From Phalacrocorax aristotelis (lineage: Eukaryota > Chordata > Aves > Suliformes > Phalacrocoracidae): DNA of 64,000 nt. Position numbers and translations under genes: made by a program. Where the stretch lies: the NCBI RefSeq assembly GCF_949628215.1, contig NC_134311.1, forward strand, positions 60,558,205 through 60,622,204, given 5' to 3'. A model generated the notes under the pieces. It worked only from the letters and a program-made list of their open reading frames with translations, was not told the DNA's origin and made no database searches. This document shows, in pieces, positions 12,443-26,447 of this stretch (positions are counted from its first letter, which is position 1; each line of letters starts with the position of its first letter).

Positions 12443-12650
12443 ATAACTTTTTGCATATTGGTTTTGCGTATGTTGCGCGATGAATGCAATGTGGGATTCA
12501 GCTCAAGAGGAGGTGGGCTGGGGATTATTTGCCCAAGTGTCTATCCACCCCGGTACCTGTCAGCCTAGTGTCTGAAGCTGTTCCAAACAGTTGAAAATAG
12601 AAATTAGTTGCCTTGGGGGCTTATTGCTCCTAGTAACAGCTAGCATCTTC
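12443..12650 (+). repeat. unidentified dispersed repeat, copy 2
   Basis: Diverged direct copy of 8950-9150, starting just beyond the 5' end of the antisense CR1. The best-matching part is around 12,565-12,640 (CTAGTGTCTGAAGCTGTTCC and TTATTGCTCCTAGTAACAGC). Family unknown. Confidence 0.55.
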
Positions 12651-14924
12651 TACACAGGAATCTTTCCAAATTCTTTTCTGGTATCAGTGATGTCATTCTC
12701 CTTTTTGACTGTTGTCCTCTGCTGGAAGGAGAGATGTTTCTGGTGAAGGAAATTTAAAACATCTGTGTCTCATCTGGGGGAGAATCCAGGCACGTTCTAC
12801 AATCCGGCACCTGCAAACCTTCCATATAATGGCAGTAGCTGCTAGGTGATACTTCGTTTACAAGATTTGAAACCTCTTGGACCTAGCCAGAATCTCAAAC
12901 ACCAGTTTCTGTGAAAATTCTACTTTGAATAATGGCATATATGTTATTATTTTCTTTGGTACTTCTAGTTTTCTGTAGATGTGGCAAATTTATTATTTAA
13001 GCTTTTTCTAGGAAAGAAGATTATTTTATTTCTGCTGCATTCTTATGGTAGCTGTACTTAGTTACTAAGTGCTGGTATCTTCAAAATGAACAATTTTAAA
13101 GGACAGTGAAGGTAAGCTGTATATTATTTTTCACTAGAAAGAACCAAATACTAAGCTAGCGGTGTCAGTTGCAGCTATGCATGTCTTGCTTGTGTGTAAG
13201 TTAAATGTGATAATTAAATCTGAGTCTTCCCCTTCATTTGTGCCTATTCTGCTTCTATGCTTATAGCATGTATTTTTATAGTATCAGAGCTCTTTCAGAA
13301 CCAGAAATGCAGGACTGGGGTAGTACAGACTTAGTTGCATTTCCCATCCTTATGTCAGTCAGGAAAAAAAAACCACATTTGAAAATCCAGTCAGGTGTCA
13401 AAAGGGGTGCTGTATTCATGTTGAAATAAAGGTATTCACTTGAGAGTCAGCTAGCTGATAGCTGGATTCTAGGTTCCTACTAAAAACAGTAGGAAAGTTA
13501 AGAGTTTAAAAAGAGAGCTTAAGCTGGAATGGACTGCACTCTTATCGTAGTAGCGGTACTGTGATTTAGTAGTCATACTCTGTATCAGAATACTCAGAGA
13601 AGTGCTTTCATCTTTCAGGCTGTTCCAGGAATTGACTATTGCTTAGAAGACTTGCTTTGCTTGCCAAGGCAGACATTTTCATTTGACCTTGAAACAGTAG
13701 GTACCAAAAGAGGGAAAATAATTTATTTGTTCTTACAAGACATCAAAGTATTTCCTTTCCATTCTAGCCTAAGGAAACAGTGGAGGTAGGTGTCAGCCTG
13801 AGCCAGCCCGGTTGAAGAAATCCAGAGGGCCTAAGACAAGGCTCCTTCAGCTTGAGTGAAAGTTGAGTTTTGCAGAGACAGTAAGATTAGGACTATGTTT
13901 ATTTATGTCTATGTTATGATGCTCAGAAAGAATCTGGTATTGAGACATACAAGCAAAAACCTGGTTCTTTTTTTCCTCCTGTATACAGACATGGAAGAAA
14001 GCATTAGCACGTGAGCATTTAAATATGGTTAACTCCCAAGTATTGGGAAGAACAAGTTAACACCAAGTGCTTATCTCCCTTTGCCCTTTTCTCTATCACC
14101 ACTACACTCACTTTTGTATACAGGCTGAAAAGACTAAAAATTTACATATTTGTTTGCCACCTTTTTTTGCATTGTTTGGATTTATAGTCAGGCCAGTTTC
14201 TCACTGCACAAGATATCTGTTTCTTTTAATCAAGACTGAGTTCCTCATACACTCAGTCAGCTCAGGGCCCGGAATTTAAGACCCCTGTCATTGTAAAGCA
14301 GAAAAATTCTTAGATTTGGAAACAACAATAGAATTTACTTGTATTTTTTTCCCTTATGTTTACCCTTCTGTTATAGTCCTTATACTACCTTGAGTGGAGA
14401 TACAGAGATATATATTTATACACGCACACATATACATATATATGCACACAAGATATAAATATATTTAAAATACCACTACTTCGGCACCACTGGAGGATAG
14501 TCCTTGGCTTTCTAACCTCATGCAGGTAAAGGTCTAGTGCATACCACTGAGAACTGAAAGCTCTTCAGTGCACGTTGGCCTAGGATCTGCCGCAATGAAT
14601 GGGTAAGCCCGCTGTTAGCTTAGTACAAGTCAAGTTTGAGATACTTAGTCAAGTTACAAGCATATCAGTTAAACCACATAAACTGTCCAGATACATGTTT
14701 TTGGCATGTAAAATATAGGATCTAACATAGTTAAAGCAATCTATAAAGAGAACTTGAGTATTGGCCATGTGCTTAGCTGCTAAGATTTGTGCTGAGGTTT
14801 TGACACCTGAGAGTTGTTCTTCAAAGCAGTATACTAGTCTCAGTGGACAGCAGTTAATGCTTATTATACCCAACTAAACAAAACTATGTAAAACATATCA
14901 ATAAAGTCTGATATTCCCACTGTT
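12651..14924. other. intergenic, no gene seen
   Basis: AT-rich sequence with only short ORFs without family resemblance. It contains a TA/CA-rich simple stretch at about 14,405-14,470. Confidence 0.7.
14405..14470. repeat. TA/CA-rich simple sequence
   Basis: Imperfect alternating purine-pyrimidine run of TATA, CACA and TATACA units, a decayed dinucleotide microsatellite. Confidence 0.75.
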
Positions 14925-16462
14925 GGAGAAGATCAGCTTTGTGACCACCTGAAGAATGTGAATATAAATAAGTCTATGGGACCTGATGAGATTCCTGAGG
15001 GAATTGGCTGATGTCATTGTCAATCCACTCTCCATCATATATGAAAGTCATGGCAGTCAGGTGAAGTCCCTGGGGACTGGAAAAGGGAACCATTGCACCC
15101 ATTTTTAAAAAGGGTAGAAAGGAGGACACCGGGAACTACCGACCTGTCAGCCTCACCTCTGTGCCTGGGGAAGATCATGGAACAGATCCTCCTAGAAGCT
15201 ATGCTAAGGCATGTGGAGGACAGGGAGGTGATTGAGCAGCACCATGGCTTTACCAAGGGCAAGTCCTGCCTGACCAACCTAATGGCCTTCCATGATGGGG
15301 TGACTACATGAATGGACAAAGGAAGAGCTATGGATGTCATCTATCTGGACTTCTGTAAGGCCTTTGACATGGTCCCCCACAGCATCCTTCTCTCTAAACA
15401 GAGAAGATGCAGATTTAATGGGTGGACTGTTCAGTGGATGGTGAACTGGCTGGATGATCACATAGAGAGAGTAGTGGTCAACAGTTCAATGTTCAGATGG
15501 ATTAATGGTGTCCCTCGAGACTGTATTGGCACCAGTACTGTTGCATATATTAATCAACGACATAGTGGGATTGAGTGTACCCTCAGCAAGTTTGCAGATG
15601 ACACCAAGCTCAGCCGTGCAATTGACAGACCTGAGGGACAGGATGTCATCCAGAGAGACCTAGACCAGCTGGAGAGGTGGGCCTGTGTGAAGCTCATGAC
15701 GTTCAACACGACCAAGTCCAAGGTCTTGCACCTTGGTAAGGGCAACCCCTGGTATCAACCCAGGCTGGGGGATGAAGGGATTAAGAGAAGCACTGCAGAG
15801 GACTTGAGGGTACTGGTGGATGAAAAGCTGGACATGAGCCAGCAATGCGTGCTCACCACCCAGAAAACCAGCTGTATCCTGGGCTGCATCAAAAGCAGCT
15901 TGGCCAGCAGGTTGAGGGAGGTGATTCTGCCCCTCTACTCCGCACTGGTGAGACCCCACCTGCAGTGCTGCGTCCAGCTCTGGAGCCCTCAGCACTGAAA
16001 GGACATGGATCTGTTAGAATGGGTCCAGAGGAGGCCACGAAAATGATCCGAGGGCTGGAGCACCTCTCCTATGAGGACAGGCTGAGAGAGTCAGGGTTGT
16101 TCAGCCTGGAGAAGAGAAGGCTCCAGGGAGACCTCATTGTGGCCGTCCAGTACTTAAAGCTGGACTACAGGAAAGATGGGGGCAACCTCTTTAGCAAGGC
16201 ATGTTGTGACAGGACAAGGGGTGATGGTTTTAAACTAAAGGAGGGTGGATTAGGCTGGAAAGGCAGAAAACATTTATTACTGCGAACACTGGCACAGGTT
16301 GCCCAGAGAGGTGGTAGATGCCCCATCCGTGGAAACATTCAAGGTCAGCTTGGGTGGGGCTCTGAGCAACCTGATCTAGTTGAAGGTGTCCTGGCTTATT
16401 GCAGGGGGTTGGACTAGATGGCCTTTAACGGTCCCTTCCAAACCAAATTGTTCTATGATTCT
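14925..16462 (+). mobile_element. CR1 LINE, 5'-truncated, with degraded RT
   Basis: About 1.5 kb of a sense CR1, truncated at its 5' end. The frame at 15,312-15,998 (228 codons) keeps reverse-transcriptase landmarks: YLDFCKAFD, GVP and the catalytic FADD box (SKFADDTKL). It continues into LYSALVRPHLQCCVQLWSPQ. A frame change follows near 15.99 kb, after which 15,845-16,417 carries the ORF2 C-terminal part in another frame. The 3' end has the CR1 signature (TTGGACTAGATGGCC, then TTCTATGATTCTA). Upstream RT motifs at 15,093-15,311 are separated by a stop. It is inactive but among the better preserved CR1 copies here. Confidence 0.93.
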
Positions 16463-19400
16463 AGCATTCTAAGTCCTTTTGTGTGGTTAAAGCTGAGTTA
16501 CGAAATGGACATGCCTTCTTCCATCCTTCCCTTGGTTTTGTTTTCTTTTAGTCTATTTTATAAAATCAGGGCTAATAGAGGATAAAAAGGGATGACTGAG
16601 TGGCCAGGAATTCAGGCAGGTGTATAACTACTCCCCACAGCTTCATGCCTTCTAATCATATCTCTGTGCTCTGTAGTCAGCCTTACCCACCAGCCCACAC
16701 GTTCTGCCCAGATGACAGCTAACCAATGTCATCCACCACACCGGCAAGCCTTAACCACCCCCAGTCCTGCCAAATTCCACCAAGCCCAAGACACTGGAAA
16801 AAAATATTTGGGGCTATTAAGCCATCTTTCTATTTAAATATGAAAGAAGTTTTCATTGCATAGGCATACAGCTTCATTCTTAATTTTCATTTTATCACAA
16901 TTTGGTTTCAATATTAAGGCAGAAAGAAACCAGGCTATTTTTAGTTACGCATCTTAGCTTTGTGCTAAGAAGGAGACTTTCAGTTGGTCACTGATCTCTG
17001 TATGCTTGGAAGATTAAAAGACACCCTTTTCTTGCAACTGTGGGACAGAAATGCGTCTGCAATCCTGAACAGGTTTTATAGTAAATTTCCTCATGCCAGA
17101 TAGGAGATTAAAATCAGCAGTTTAAATCAGTCCAACCAGTTATTTTTACAGCCATGTGTCTGTAAACTAGAGTAACATGTTTAAGCAAGAATAGGGTAAT
17201 TTATTCAGCCACAAAAATAGTATGCCTTTGTTTAATAAAAAATAGGTTAACATGTGGGGGAGAGAAAGGGGGCATTATAAAAACAGTTTTTGCTGTTCTT
17301 AGCAGCCACATTTGAAAGGTACTGAGCACTTTGCTTTTGCGTTGACTGCAAAGCCTTTATTTAACAGGATACTTGCTTTATATTAGTTACAGGTCTTATC
17401 CTCCAACAGAATTATTAAAACATTCTAAGAAAATTTGGAATCACAGTTTTAGTAAAGTTAGCTCAAAAACATATTAATAATAAATTAATAAATATATTGT
17501 GCTCTTGCTTATGATGGAGATCTTTGGCAAGAATAAACTTATATTTGGTAACCAGCCAGTTCCATTTGTTGACACTTAGTCCTCTTTGTCAGTAGTTCAG
17601 GATAGCCTCTGAAGGAACTGTAGCTATTAACGCCTCTTTGCAATGTTTTACTTTCATCCACACGAATACGTCTTGGTCTGCATAGTGGATCTTTAATCAG
17701 TCAGTGCCATTTTAAGAAAGGAGGGTAGCCTGGGAAAAAGAAAGAGGGAAAAGAGAATCCCTTCCTCTAACTTAGGGTACACCTGTTCTGCAGTCATCAG
17801 CATAATACAGAGGTGTTAACTCTAGCTGTGAGCAACCCCACCACAGGCTAACGTACCTTTCTGGGATGCTGCATCAACTCACCTATACAGACGTTAATAC
17901 TGCCACAGCTAGTGTACTTTGTGTTAATATGCTTCTTTCCTGTTTTCTCTAAATACGCTGTGTCAACAGGGCACAATGGATGCAGCAGTTTGGGGTGCCC
18001 ATGTTTTCTCTGATAAATGATATACCAAACAGTAGGTGTATGGTAAGAATATCAAGTTCTCATATTTTCTGCCAGTCAGTAGGGAGTGTCTTGCATTGCT
18101 CAACTGTTAATTACTGTTGCTATCGCCTCCTACACTGTTCTGTTACACCTCGGAAATCAGCTGATTATGATTCTCATGCTAGCAAACATGAAAAAAAAAA
18201 TGTTTTGGGACTATATAAAATAGTAGATTTGGATGAAGATCTTTTTTTTTGCCCATCACTAGTTTTTCCAGGTGGAGTATTGGCCCAGAGAATATATTTT
18301 CGTACCTGAATCATGCATTATGGCCTATGTGAGCTGAAGTTAACTGTCTTAAGTACCCGAACGGTCTGATGCTGTTCTGTGGTTTTGCATTGCCACTAGT
18401 GCAACAAGAGCCCTATAATGAGCTGTTCTTCTGCACATCTTCTGTGGGAAATGGTCACATTTGGCACTTACTTGGAGCGTATTGCACATTCTCAGGGTAG
18501 TACCTAAATTGTTTCCCAAAGAAAAAAATTGCATCTCTAGAGTTGCATAGAACTTTGCCATCTGAATGCTATTCATCATTGTTTATAAAGAAAGTTTCCA
18601 GGACATTTAACTGTTTTGCAGGCAGCTAATATACCTGAGGGCCTAAATGAATGTTTGAAACAGCTGCTTCATCCTGTTCTGCTCTATGGATAACTATTAA
18701 AGTTTATGTTGACTAATGAAGTATATCAAAGTAATTTAAATAACGCTCAGTGATGGGCTATTATATGAAATGTAGATACCTGTGAGACATGCAGAAATCC
18801 AGAATATAAGAATTATATTGCACTTAGCAGAGTTCCCCTGTGTTGGATTATTGGTTTCAGTACTTTAGGATGCTTGCTCTGTGTGCCCTAAACATGTATA
18901 AGGTCTCACTGATACATACCTTATCAGTAGGAAGGCTTATTATATATTCTAGTAGCCTTGAAAACTGCGCCAGCAAAGGGGTTCTTTTTGTGCCAGAGTA
19001 AGCAAAAACGATGAAAGTCTAAGGGTGGAAAGTGATCCAGTAGTTCACAAGACTGCTCAAGCATTAAGCTTGACAGGGACAAGAAAAATGAAGATAGGAA
19101 AAGCTAAAAAAGGCACCATTCTAGTTTATAGAAGGGAAGGTAGAGCCCTGTTTGTGCCCCAAGACACATAGGATATGCATGTTTGACAATCTTCCACGCT
19201 GCAGTGGTGCATCCCGAGGGCCAGTGCTCACTTCTGTCGTGTCCTCATCCACGAACCCTTAGGTGAAGATCCTGCTCCACGTGGGCCAGTGCATGGGAGC
19301 TGTGAAAGCAATGGCTTTGACACTACTCCATCTTACCTCTATCTCTCTTGCTTCACCTTGCGTCAATTAAATTCAAATCTTTCATAGTCCCCAACTCCTG

Positions 19401-22400
19401 CCTCCTCTCCAGCTCTCCCAGAAGGATGTTTATAATCATTGCTGTTACTTTGCATCTCCTTTCTCTGCAGCACACAGTCATGCCCACACACAGCTCTCTA
19501 CGCCAGGACTTAATCCTGGCCTGTCTCTACACTGAGGTCCTCAAACTTTTACTAATTCAATATTATTCATCCAGTTCTTCTGCTTAAAATTGGTAGTTCT
19601 ATTTCCTTTTGAAATATCACCTAACCTTTCTGAGCAGTCCTTAGGCCTGTCGTCCCCTTTCTTCTCCATTTTCTTTTGGCTGGCACGGCTGCATGCTTAG
19701 ATGCCTACAGTGGTTTGCCACTTCAGATACAGTTTTGAGCAGATGAACATGAAAGCGTTGATCTGAAAGCTATTTGGCTATGTTAAAGCAGAACTGTACC
19801 CACAGAATAAGGAAAATGGGAGGGAGGTTTCATTAGCTTTTTTGTAACCCTGTGTTAATATACACATGCAGTTTCCGGAATAACATTAACTGCTTGTTAA
19901 CGCACTTGGACCAGCACAATATTTTTCGATGAAGAAGCAGCTCATTAGTTCCCACATTTGCAACATTCGTTCATTAAAGTTGGTAGAAAGGAGTTGTATT
20001 GAAAACCTGGCATTTAAATATTATTTTCATTTTATAATTGACCTATGTTCATCATTATTTCCTCCAGTCACCTGCAGCATCTTCAAACCTTACAGTCATT
20101 AAAAAAAGTGATCATATAAATTTGTTCAAGGTCTGGTTTATCTAAAAAGAGACTTAGCTGAATAAAAATATAGCTGAAGTATTGCAGAAATCTTTGAAAA
20201 TCAGCAGCGCTACTATCTGCCACACTAAAGATTTTTTCAGTTTCATATCTTTGTGCAATATAAAACAGCTGCCAGCTTTGCCGTTTATCTTCATTTGTAG
20301 ACGCAATTCTCCATGATCTTTCTTTACCCAATTCACATTTCTGCCTTTCTCCCCATAATTTCTTAAATGCCATTTCACTAGTTCAAACTGACTTATTTAA
20401 TTTCTCTTGAAATGTTCTCACTGTCTTGTCTCCTGTCACCATATATAAGACCAGCAGCCTCCATGATACGAAGCTGCAAGCTCTGCTCCATCCAGTGTTG
20501 AGATTTTACCACTTTTTCCTGTAACTATTCATAAAATCTGGCCTAACATTTTTTTTTGTGCCCAGAGTCCACTAACTTTCGTCCCCTCTCCTCCCATCTT
20601 GATGGCTTCCTCTTCACTTACTCCCACATTTCCAGTCTGCCACTTATTTAATGAAAGGTGCCACAAATTTTAAGATAGCTCCTGTGCTAAGATCTAGCTA
20701 TTTTTTTACCTTTTCTTTTTTACCTTCTTTTTACCTTCACTTTTATTCTCCCAACATATCACCTCCTCTTTAAATCACCTTTTTTCTCTTCAATACATTT
20801 CACAATTCTTACCTAGCCTGCCTGCATAAGCTTTGTTCATTTACTCTTCCAGCAACTATCTCCACCCTTTTTACTTTTTACTACCTTACTCTGAGCTGGT
20901 CTACCCAGATTGTAACTTTTCACTCTTACCAGATTTCAAGACTCACTTCTGTCATTATGTCTTTCGAAAATGAGTCAGACATTAGTTATGTTTACCTCTA
21001 AAATATTAACGAGATGTTTCTGCATTGTGCTTTTAGCTGCATCCCATGATGTCCCATTGTTGTGGGTGTCCCAGGCCATCATTAACACAGAAAATGGACA
21101 ACTCAACATAGCTGACAAGCATTAGACTTTGTTTATTTTGCATGATCACATCATCCACAACTCTTCCTTTCTATTGTCCTAAAGCTTTAACCCCTTCATT
21201 GTGTCGGGACTCATATCACTCAACGCTATAACATAGGTATATTAAACATATGACTTGTTTAATATAGGAAGTAAACCTTCATCTAACATTAGCAGAAAAA
21301 CAACACAGTGTTTTATTACACCCACAGGTATATCCCAAACTATTACAGGATAATTAACCAAGAAATACAGGGGATATCTAAGGTACATTGCATTACAGTG
21401 CCTTGACAGATATGCTTAACTATGTTAAAAGCTGTTGCAAAACTGCTTTGAGGAAAACAACAGTTCTCCCAAATCTTATAAAATCTGAGCTCATGCTGCA
21501 CAAAGCAGAAAGGATTTCCTTGACTGGACTTGCAGAAATCTGCAAGTAAGTAGATATTCTGCATTATTCCAAATCCACCCAATGTTATCCCACACTCAGA
21601 GCCATCACCTATTCAAGAAGACAAAGGCATTACCAGAGATGACAAAGTCGGGGACAGTCAGCAGAAAGAGCCCTGTTTGTGTCTCCACCATCTCTGCCTG
21701 GGCTGCAGCACAGCAGCCACCAAAGCCTGCAGTGCTGGAGCCCCTCAGGGCTGTTAAGTTAAAGACAGGCTAAACAGGCACAGGGGCATCCTTGGCAATT
21801 GGGTGAGTTCAAAATGGCTAAAATTAACTTTGCTTCACCTCTCCTCAGGTTGCAAAAAGGAAAGCTCTGGTGCAGAACTGGATTGCTTCTTTACTTCCCA
21901 TGGACGAAAATCCTGCTGTGTCCTGGCAAAGTCTTAAAAACAAATCCAGCATAACGGAAGAAGTTTGTAGGGGAAACTTCCCTACTTTGTCTACTGCGGT
22001 TATTTCTCTCCTGTTTTTCTGTCTCATCCGTCTCCACTTTTTATTTTATGACCGTTGTCATCCTCCCCACCTTTCTTTGTAGCCTGTTTGGAAAAATAGT
22101 GTGTTTTCTTAGGAACTCTAATCTAAAAGCCCTTTAACTGTTAAAGATTAACCACTAAAGCACCTGTGGAAAAGCACACATTTCCCTGACACCTGACTCT
22201 AGCTTGCTGCATTCTGAAACTCAGCTATTAGTAATGCTTCAATAGCTAATTCAGGCTTAACAGGTTGACAGGAAGGCAAGCTCAGATTCTACATGGAAAA
22301 CATACAAATGCAGGCTAATATCATATGTCTGGGTGAGGAGCCACAAATGCCTCTAACTGTGGGCAAGGATGTATAAGAACCCGTCTTTCAGTGGCACAAT

Positions 22401-25400
22401 TTGTTGGGGATTTTGATTTTGATGAAGCTTTCTAGTGAGTTTTCTGAGGGTGGTTTGGGTGCCTTCAGAGTGGGAGCAGAGGGCTGCACACATGCCTGTG
22501 CACAGAGGAAAAGGATGAATGCAGCAAATCAGGCCCAGGTGGGGGGCATCAAACAAAAAAAAGGGCTTTCTAGAGAGGATGATGCACACGTGCAGCTGGA
22601 AAAGCAAAGCTCTGAAATTATTATTTCAATGCATACAGCATGCTTCTGTTAAGAAAACTCAGTGCTATGGAACTGGTAGGAGTTTCCCAAAAGGTTATCT
22701 ACACTCATGTTGAATTTGGGGGCCAAACATGGTCTAAATGATAAAAACTTTACAACTTTACCTGGATTTCCCTACAAGGTTAACAGATATTTGGACCTTT
22801 CCTTCATACAAGGTGATCAAAAGCATTTTCCAATGTCAGTGAGATGTTTCCTACACATTTTGTTTAAACCCCTTTTAGTGATATTGAAATATTTATTTCT
22901 ACCTTACCACATAATCACAGTAGAAGCCATTTCACCATTTAAACTGAATTAGCTAAACTATTTTTAAAGAAACAGTATAAGGCAAAATAGACCATGAAAT
23001 TTCTTTGGTTTTAGGAATTTCATTGATATTTCAAATGGCTTTTCAATTTCTACCTTAAAAATAGAAGTAATTAGTTTTATTATAAATTATTTTCTGATTT
23101 GGAAGCATCTAGATCCTGTAGCAGAATCAAAGACCAAACATCCCAGGTCAAGAACTAACCCAGCTAACAACCAAAAACAGAGTTGGAGAAAGAGAATGAT
23201 GTTGGCTTTTCTCAATTATTTCATTTTAATTGGGTTTTTGTTGTTGTTGATGGTGGTGTTGTTAATAAATTAACTGGTAGTATGTAGGATGATTTAATTC
23301 AGTATTTCTGCAATTTGCAGAATCTTGGACCAGAAGGATTGGGGGCTATGTCCTGACAAAGAGGACTAATTCTTGTACGGCTTGTATATGAAAATACTGC
23401 CACCAGAATAAACAAAGATGCTTGGGGATAACTTCTTGTTCCTCATCTTCAGTACATGACAATGGGACATGTTGCCTTAAAAATGGTAAAAGAGAACAGT
23501 AAGCAATAGTAAGTAATTTAGTCCTTTTTTTGTGTCACAATGACATTATATCTGCCAAGAGAGATTTCAGCTGCATTCATATGTATGAGTTTGTGTAGCC
23601 TTTGAGATTTTATATGTATGCAGAACTCATTATAAATAATAAAGGCTAAGATCAAGCCAAGAGCAACCTAGAAGAAAAGAGACTGAGATATCTCTGAAAA
23701 CCTCAAAACAAGTTTAAAATTTCCATTCTGTCCTCTTACTGCATCTCTTAGTAGAAAAGGTGAGCACAATAAATATAATAAAAGTTTACCTCAGCCATAG
23801 TAAGTCCCTGAATGAGACAATACTTGTCAGGGAGGAAAGAGAGTGGGGAGAAATATTCAGAGTATTCTTTAGAAATACTTGAGAAGCCATGTTAGAATCA
23901 CAGAAAAAGACCAGTAGCCTCAGTTAATGGTTTTCTACTATCCAGTGGTTAAGCTTCGAAGATAAACTATTGGCTTCTAAGAATACATAATTTTTCCTAT
24001 GCTCTGTCTAAAAGTCATCATTTTACATGTTTGTGAGTGTCATGTGCACAAACAAGACACTACCTCCAGTGCAAAACTGGTCTATGAATGTAGGTCTTGC
24101 AAACTTTACCAAAGATTTAGCCCCAAAAATTTCTCCAGATGGAAAACATCAGACTGTATCATTTCATAGTAACATGCTAATGTATGTTAATGCAGAAGTA
24201 ACAATTCCTTGAACAGTAACAACCAAGGAAGTGTAAGCTTTTTTTGAAACACTGGATTTTTAACTAAGGTTCAACACATTGTAAAGAGTTGCATTAATCT
24301 CAGCCAATCTGTTTGAGCTGTTCTTATAAGTCATTACTTTACCTGTGGCTACCCTACAGTGAGTGTAAAGGCATGACAAAATGGGTGGAGATATGAAAAC
24401 AAGTACACTTAAAAGGATTTTTTCTCAGATCCCACCTACACTGAAGAGTCAAATAATGCTCTGCCATCTGATATGAAGCCAAATTCCCACTTCCACCTTT
24501 TACTCTTGACCTATTTAAATTCTCAGCCCCAACAGTGAAGAAATAGCAGGAGAGAAAGACGACAGCACCTACTATGAAGCACACTGTGAGACATAACGCA
24601 GTTTCAAGCAGTTCCCTAACATGTCCCCAGATGCAGTTGTTGAAGATGACAGAAGTCTGCCTGGGAGAGCATCCTCTGAGAGAATATAGGCCCGGGATAT
24701 ACCCTGTAGCAAAAACATACCCTGTTGCATTTAAAGTCTCTCACTGACAAGTCTAATTTCTCAGCTAGAGCAGGAAGATGGTAATCTTTTTTGGAAGAAA
24801 CTATTTGGTTCACTGAGTTTGGACTAAAAGTCTCACTGGTTTGGTTGGCTGGTTTTTCCCCACCTTCCTTGCACACTGCTTTTAGACTCCTTCACAGAAT
24901 GTTTTAGGTTTCGTGGCATATTCTCCAAGACAGAATGTGTTTTTTCCAGTCACACTACTATTTGTGTCTTTCAGCCTTTTTTAAGCCTGTTTCATAGCTC
25001 TGCTGCCCTCCTTTAAACACTTAAAGAAGACAGCTTATCTGCAAAAAATCATTGTTCTGAACTGTTGCAAGTGACATTCATGGTGAGTAGTAATAAAGCA
25101 ATTTCTCCTCTCTGCTCCACTCCTGCCATGGTGCCAATTAAGTACAGCTCAGTTTTGTCAGGCTCAGCAGTTTGAAGAGTGTTGGCTCAGCCCTCAAGGA
25201 AGCTTTAGTTACTTGCTCCGTGTTTTTTGTTGCTGTGGTATGCTACTACAGGCACTTGAGCTGGGAAGAATAAAAGGAGTTCAGGTATGTTTATGTGAAC
25301 TGCTGTGATAGTAACATGAGTGTGTGTCCTTCTTTAGAAGGAGAACTTTAATCACATTGGGAAGGCATGTATTTTCTTGCTGGTGCATGGTATCAGCTCA

Positions 25401-26250
25401 GGTAGTTCCTGCGAAAATGTCAGATTTGGTTGTAAAGGTTAAAGAAAAGAGGGATACAACAAGTAATGCTTTGAATAGAAGTTTCTATTATATTCTAACA
25501 CTGTCTGCCTTCTTCCTCATGGAGGAAAAGATAGTGATGTGTGTGCATGTCTGTGCTAGCTGGTCAGGAGCGTGTAGAAAGGATTGGAATTTTTTGTTTG
25601 GAGAGAACTAGGGATAGACTCCTGTAAGTGAATGAGAACTGTTGAGCACAGCTTAGCTATTTGCACATGTGATTTTATTTTCACTTGTTTTTTTTTAAGT
25701 CTTAAAACGCAGACTGTGGCTTCTCTGCTACCCCTGGGAGAGAGTGTAAAAGGTACCAAAGAGAGAATATGCGAGAAAGAATTATATTCTTGATGCCTAT
25801 TTCCATGGCATGAACTTGCTGGCCGAGAGGAAGGGGGAGACCAGGGGCAGAACTGAGCGGGAAAGGTGGTGTTGTTGTTGGGTAACAACACTGTGAGGTG
25901 GAATCTGCATCATCCCCTCAGGGCAGAGTGTTGAAAGGACCAGCCAATGTAACAGAGCTGCAACATGTTAGTGAGGTTGACTCTTTTCTTCACGTATTGT
26001 TTCAGAGATGGGACAGATTAAAATTAAAAATGTGGTAATGCAAGATTATGATTTTTGGGAAAAGGTTTGCAAAGTGTGTTGGCTTTGGCTTTCTCATTAC
26101 ATTCAGTAAGGCTTCTTTGGCTGGCTGCAATGCACTTTTTGCAGGTGATTTAGTTCTCCTTCCCGGTATAGATTGAGTTACAATCAGCCTGCATTTAAGC
26201 AATACACTCTGAGGAGATGTGTCACTACCAGTTTTCATTTGAGGAGCACA

Positions 26251-26447
26251 GTGTGTATATAATAAACTGTATTATATAATATGTGTGTATATGCATGATA
26301 TGTCTATTTATATATACAGTATACTATACATGTGTATATGTGCCCTTAATGTATATGTACAATACACACATTCTATATAAACTTTAAAAATAGATAGATA
26401 TATCATTGAATGTATATATATCACATGTATATCATATACATACATGA
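26251..26447. repeat. AT-rich TA/TG/GATA-type simple sequence
   Basis: About 200 bp of interrupted TATA, TGTATA, ATACA and GATAGATA units. It is a compound, degenerate microsatellite that could be length-polymorphic. Confidence 0.8.
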
